A stretch of DNA of 7,186 bases, from the NCBI GenBank assembly GCA_947441695.1, contig CANEUK010000073.1, positions 1 to 7,186 of the forward strand. Reading direction: 5' to 3'. Of the stretch, positions 4,835-7,186 are shown in pieces. The notes under the pieces are model-generated. The model saw only the letters and a list, made by a program, of their open reading frames with translations, did no database searches and was not told the origin of the DNA. Position 1 is the first letter of the stretch, and every line of letters begins with the position of its first letter. The translations under genes and the position numbers were made by a program. The DNA comes from Rickettsiales bacterium. GTDB taxonomy: Bacteria; Pseudomonadota; Alphaproteobacteria; Rickettsiales; UBA1997.

Positions 4835-6760
4835 TTATTTTAGAGAATTTATCAAAAACTGAATTCTCCTAGAAAAATCTTTCACGTCTTTGATTGGTTC
4901 GTCTTCAATCACGCACGCCAAATCAAAAAGTGTGCAAATTTTATCTTTGGCTTCAGATTTTTTTTCTTCGTCTAAATAAATTTCGTTAAGTTCTTTGATA
5001 ATTTTATTGTTTGCGTTTATCTCAAAAATTTTGGCAGTTCCCGCCTGAATTTGCTTTTGTTCGAGCAAAAATCTTTCTAATCGAATATCCATTGAACCCG
5101 CGTCAATTGCCAAACAAACCGGGCTGTCGGTAAGTTTTTTTGAAATGCGCGCATCTTTAATTTTGTCGCTCAAAACTTCTTTAATAAATCCAATTAAGCC
5201 TTCAAATTGGCTGTTTGAAACATCTTTTATTTCTGGCTCTTTTTGGTTTTCTTCTTTTGGTTCTTCGGGGTTTTTATCGATATTTTTTAAATCGACGTCG
5301 TGGCGATTAATCGACTGAAATTCAAAATCTATTTGCTTTTCTTTGTGTTTGTAAGGCAGCGCAACCGTAACCCAAAACTCGTCAACTGCGTCGGTTAAAA
5401 ACAAAACCTCAACATCTTTTTGCAAGAAAATTTCAAGTTGCGGCGATGATTTTATTTTTTCGACCGATTCGCCACTTAAAAAATAAATTTTATCTTGTCC
5501 GGTTTTTGCTCGATCTAAATATTCCGCCAAAGAAATGAATTTTTCGCCAGATTTTGAGGAATTAAAGCGGCAAATTTCCAAAATTTTCTCACGAAATTCT
5601 GAACTTTCGCACAAACCTTCTTTAAGCACCGCGCCAAAATTATGCCAAAATTTTAGATATTCTTCTTCGTTGTCCAAAGCCTTCTTTTTAAGCTCTGACA
5701 AAACTTTGTTGACAATTGATTTTCTGATTCTTTCTAACACCAAACTATGTTGCAAACTTTCGCGGCTAATATTTAGCGGCAAATCGTCTGAATCAATTAG
5801 CCCGCGCAAAAAGCGCATACAAGCCGGAACTAAATTTAATTCTTCCGAAATAAAAACTTTTTTTACGTAAAGTTTTACCGCCGTTTTGCGATCGGGATGA
5901 AACAAGTCAAATGGCTTGATTGAAGGCACAAACAACAAATTTGTATAAGAAACCAAACCTTCAACTTTGCCGTGAATGGTTAAAAATGGCTCGCCTGGTA
6001 AATGCGAAAAGGTTTTAAAAAAGTTTTGATATTGTTCGCTGGTAATTTCTTCTTTTGGTCGCGTCCACAAGGCCGAAGCCGAATTTAAAACCTCAATTTT
6101 GGCACCCGCTTCTAGGTTTTCTGGCACAAACTCAATTTTAAAATTGATGTGATCAGAATAAGTTTGAACCACGTGTTTAATGTGAAAACGATCAAGAAAA
6201 TCTGAAGTTGCTTCGTCTTTTAAGTGCAAAATAATTTTGGTGCCACGCGCCAAATTTTGGTCAGATTCTAAAACTTTAAAATTTGAGTTTCCGCCTGATT
6301 CCCAAGCAAAAGTTTTTTCTTCGTCAAACTTGCGCGAAAGCACTTCTACTTTGTTTGCAATCATAAAACTTGAATAAAATCCAACGCCAAATTGACCGAT
6401 TAATTGCACATCTTTTTGTTTGTCGCCCGTTAAAGATTTGATAAAATTTTCGGTGCCAGAACGCGCAATTGTTCCTAAATTTTCAATTAATTCTTGGCGA
6501 TTCATGCCAATTCCGCTGTCAGAAATAATCAGCAATTTATTGGCTTTGTCGGTGGTAATTGAAATTTTTAGCTCATCTTCATTTTGCAAAATTTCTGAAT
6601 TTTGCGCCGCCAAATAACGCAATTTGTCGCAAGCGTCCGCCGCATTAGAAATTAATTCGCGAAGAGCCACGTCTTTGTTGGTGTAAAGCGAATTTATCAT
6701 TAGGTTTAAAACCTTTCCAACTTCAACGTCGAAGCCGAATTCTTGTGATTTATTAGTCAT
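4835..6760 (-). CDS. htpG: Chaperone HtpG (bacterial Hsp90)
   Basis: HtpG is the cytosolic ATP-driven Hsp90 chaperone, a homodimer. The GHKL ATPase domain (about 1-220) contains Glu35 and Asn39 in RELISNAADACDKLRY, Asp81 in SDSGIGM, LGTIARSGT (95-103) and GQFGVGFYSS (122-131). The middle domain contains SALWTRPKEEIT (230-240), FDLFHPDRK, and Arg333 in NISRES, equivalent to the arginine that contacts the ATP gamma-phosphate. An acidic, proline-containing linker (about 503-525) precedes the C-terminal dimerisation domain, which has ARISKKLTDSPVCLAID and RLERFLLEQKQ. At 641 residues it is a little longer than the 624 of E. coli, mostly through this linker. The C-terminal blocks resemble rickettsial HtpG. 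It lies 109 bp downstream of lipB and is convergent with the protease gene. A candidate heat-shock promoter precedes it. Confidence 0.97.
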   Translation of the reverse strand: MTNKSQEFGFDVEVGKVLNLMINSLYTNKDVALRELISNAADACDKLRYLAAQNSEILQNEDELKISITTDKANKLLIISDSGIGMNRQELIENLGTIARSGTENFIKSLTGDKQKDVQLIGQFGVGFYSSFMIANKVEVLSRKFDEEKTFAWESGGNSNFKVLESDQNLARGTKIILHLKDEATSDFLDRFHIKHVVQTYSDHINFKIEFVPENLEAGAKIEVLNSASALWTRPKEEITSEQYQNFFKTFSHLPGEPFLTIHGKVEGLVSYTNLLFVPSIKPFDLFHPDRKTAVKLYVKKVFISEELNLVPACMRFLRGLIDSDDLPLNISRESLQHSLVLERIRKSIVNKVLSELKKKALDNEEEYLKFWHNFGAVLKEGLCESSEFREKILEICRFNSSKSGEKFISLAEYLDRAKTGQDKIYFLSGESVEKIKSSPQLEIFLQKDVEVLFLTDAVDEFWVTVALPYKHKEKQIDFEFQSINRHDVDLKNIDKNPEEPKEENQKEPEIKDVSNSQFEGLIGFIKEVLSDKIKDARISKKLTDSPVCLAIDAGSMDIRLERFLLEQKQIQAGTAKIFEINANNKIIKELNEIYLDEEKKSEAKDKICTLFDLACVIEDEPIKDVKDFSRRIQFLINSLK

Positions 6761-6846
6761 TTTTTTGATTGATTTGGTTTTAGAAATTTTAGGCGAAAGT
6801 GCCTTTAGAGGTTAATTTTACGAAAAATTGGCGAGTTTTTTTAGTT

Positions 6847-6874
6847 AGATAAGAAGCGTTTTAGATATTTCAAT
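6847..6874 (-). promoter_or_regulatory. Candidate RpoH (sigma32)-type promoter for htpG
   Basis: On the minus strand, ATTG (6874-6871) is followed after exactly 17 bases by CTTATCT (6853-6847). The alphaproteobacterial heat-shock consensus, as I recall it, is CTTG-N17-CYTATNT. The -10 side fits fully and the -35 side in three of four bases. The -35 overlaps the lipB stop codon (6870-6872). Transcription would start near 6840, leaving a leader of about 80 bases before htpG. No CIRCE element is present. The link to heat shock is inferred from the motif and from the gene behind it. Confidence 0.42.
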
Positions 6875-7186
6875 TTTTAAGTTCGTCAATTAAGGCTTCA
6901 AATTTTTGTCGCACGATTTCATCAAAATTTTTTGCATTAAATTCTCCTAAAATTTCGGCAATCGAAGTTACGCCAAATTCTTTGATGCCACAAGGAATAA
7001 TGTTGTTAAAGCCCGTCAAATCTGGGTTTAGGTTAATTGCAATTCCGTGATAACTTACCCATTTTTTTAATTTAATTCCAATTGCGGCAATTTTTTTTTC
7101 TTCGCCGTTTTTGTCTAAAACCCAAATTCCAACTCGACCTTTTTTAATTTCGCCCTTAATTTTAAATTCTGCCAAAATTGCAATTA
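6870..7186 (-). CDS. lipB: Octanoyltransferase LipB, C-terminal part (cut by window edge)
   Basis: LipB moves octanoyl from acyl carrier protein to the lipoyl domains of 2-oxoacid dehydrogenases and GcvH, the first step of endogenous lipoate synthesis before LipA. About half of the protein (some 105 of roughly 210 residues) is visible. It has the family blocks GRVGIWV, KIAAIGIKLKKWVSYHGIAI with the catalytic lysine (codon 7092-7094), and IIPCGI with the catalytic cysteine (codon 6990-6992), then the GVTS block. The IWV, KKWV and IIPCGI spellings are typical of alphaproteobacterial LipB. The reading frame stays open to the window edge, so the in-frame TTG at 7173-7175 is internal and not the start. 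No lipA is visible. The stop codon overlaps the proposed htpG promoter. Confidence 0.93.
   Translation of the reverse strand, partial: IAILAEFKIKGEIKKGRVGIWVLDKNGEEKKIAAIGIKLKKWVSYHGIAINLNPDLTGFNNIIPCGIKEFGVTSIAEILGEFNAKNFDEIVRQKFEALIDELKN

Noticed and set aside
5535..5870. Forward ORF opposite htpG, and a similar one at 6420-6617
   Set aside because: Both lie antisense within an unmistakable htpG and show no family features.
6791..6804. Hairpin AGGC-N6-GCCT in the lipB-htpG gap as a terminator
   Set aside because: The stem has only four certain pairs and no T-run follows on the transcribed strand.

Overview
This is an AT-rich stretch of bacterial chromosome (roughly one third G+C by eye) with compact, housekeeping-type gene content. 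The organism looks like an alphaproteobacterium with Rickettsiales-like affinities. The CobS-type ATPase, the LipB C-terminus (KKWVSYHG ... IIPCGI) and HtpG, especially its C-terminal RLERFLLEQKQ region, all read like alphaproteobacterial or rickettsial family members recalled from memory. No database search was possible, so the lineage is an inference.

Layout. Positions 1-124 are one long imperfect palindrome, open in forward frame 1 up to a TAG at 142-144. panD (aspartate decarboxylase, -) follows convergently. A 119-bp divergent intergenic region holds a plausible panD promoter, an inverted repeat near the expected panD transcription start, and a weak candidate cobS promoter. A CobS-like AAA+ ATPase (+) is followed convergently by a minus-strand cluster: a small single-pass membrane protein, the tyrosine recombinase XerD (GTG start) and a charged coiled-coil protein of unknown function. 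The small membrane gene is nearly back-to-back with an exported BepA-type M48 metalloprotease with TPR-like repeats (+). htpG (-) converges on the protease gene. A candidate RpoH-type promoter for htpG overlaps the stop codon of lipB, which runs off the right edge.

Working together. The genes cover unrelated core functions: beta-alanine for pantothenate/CoA, lipoate attachment, chromosome dimer resolution, protein folding and envelope protease quality control. The XerD cluster (19-bp and 6-bp gaps) is the clearest operon. None of the starts examined has a recognisable Shine-Dalgarno sequence.

No RNA gene, CRISPR array, insertion sequence, toxin-antitoxin pair or defence system is visible. 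The most unusual element is the palindrome at the left edge, which resembles in kind the Rickettsia palindromic elements that can sit in frame inside genes. No intergenic gap reaches 300 bases.
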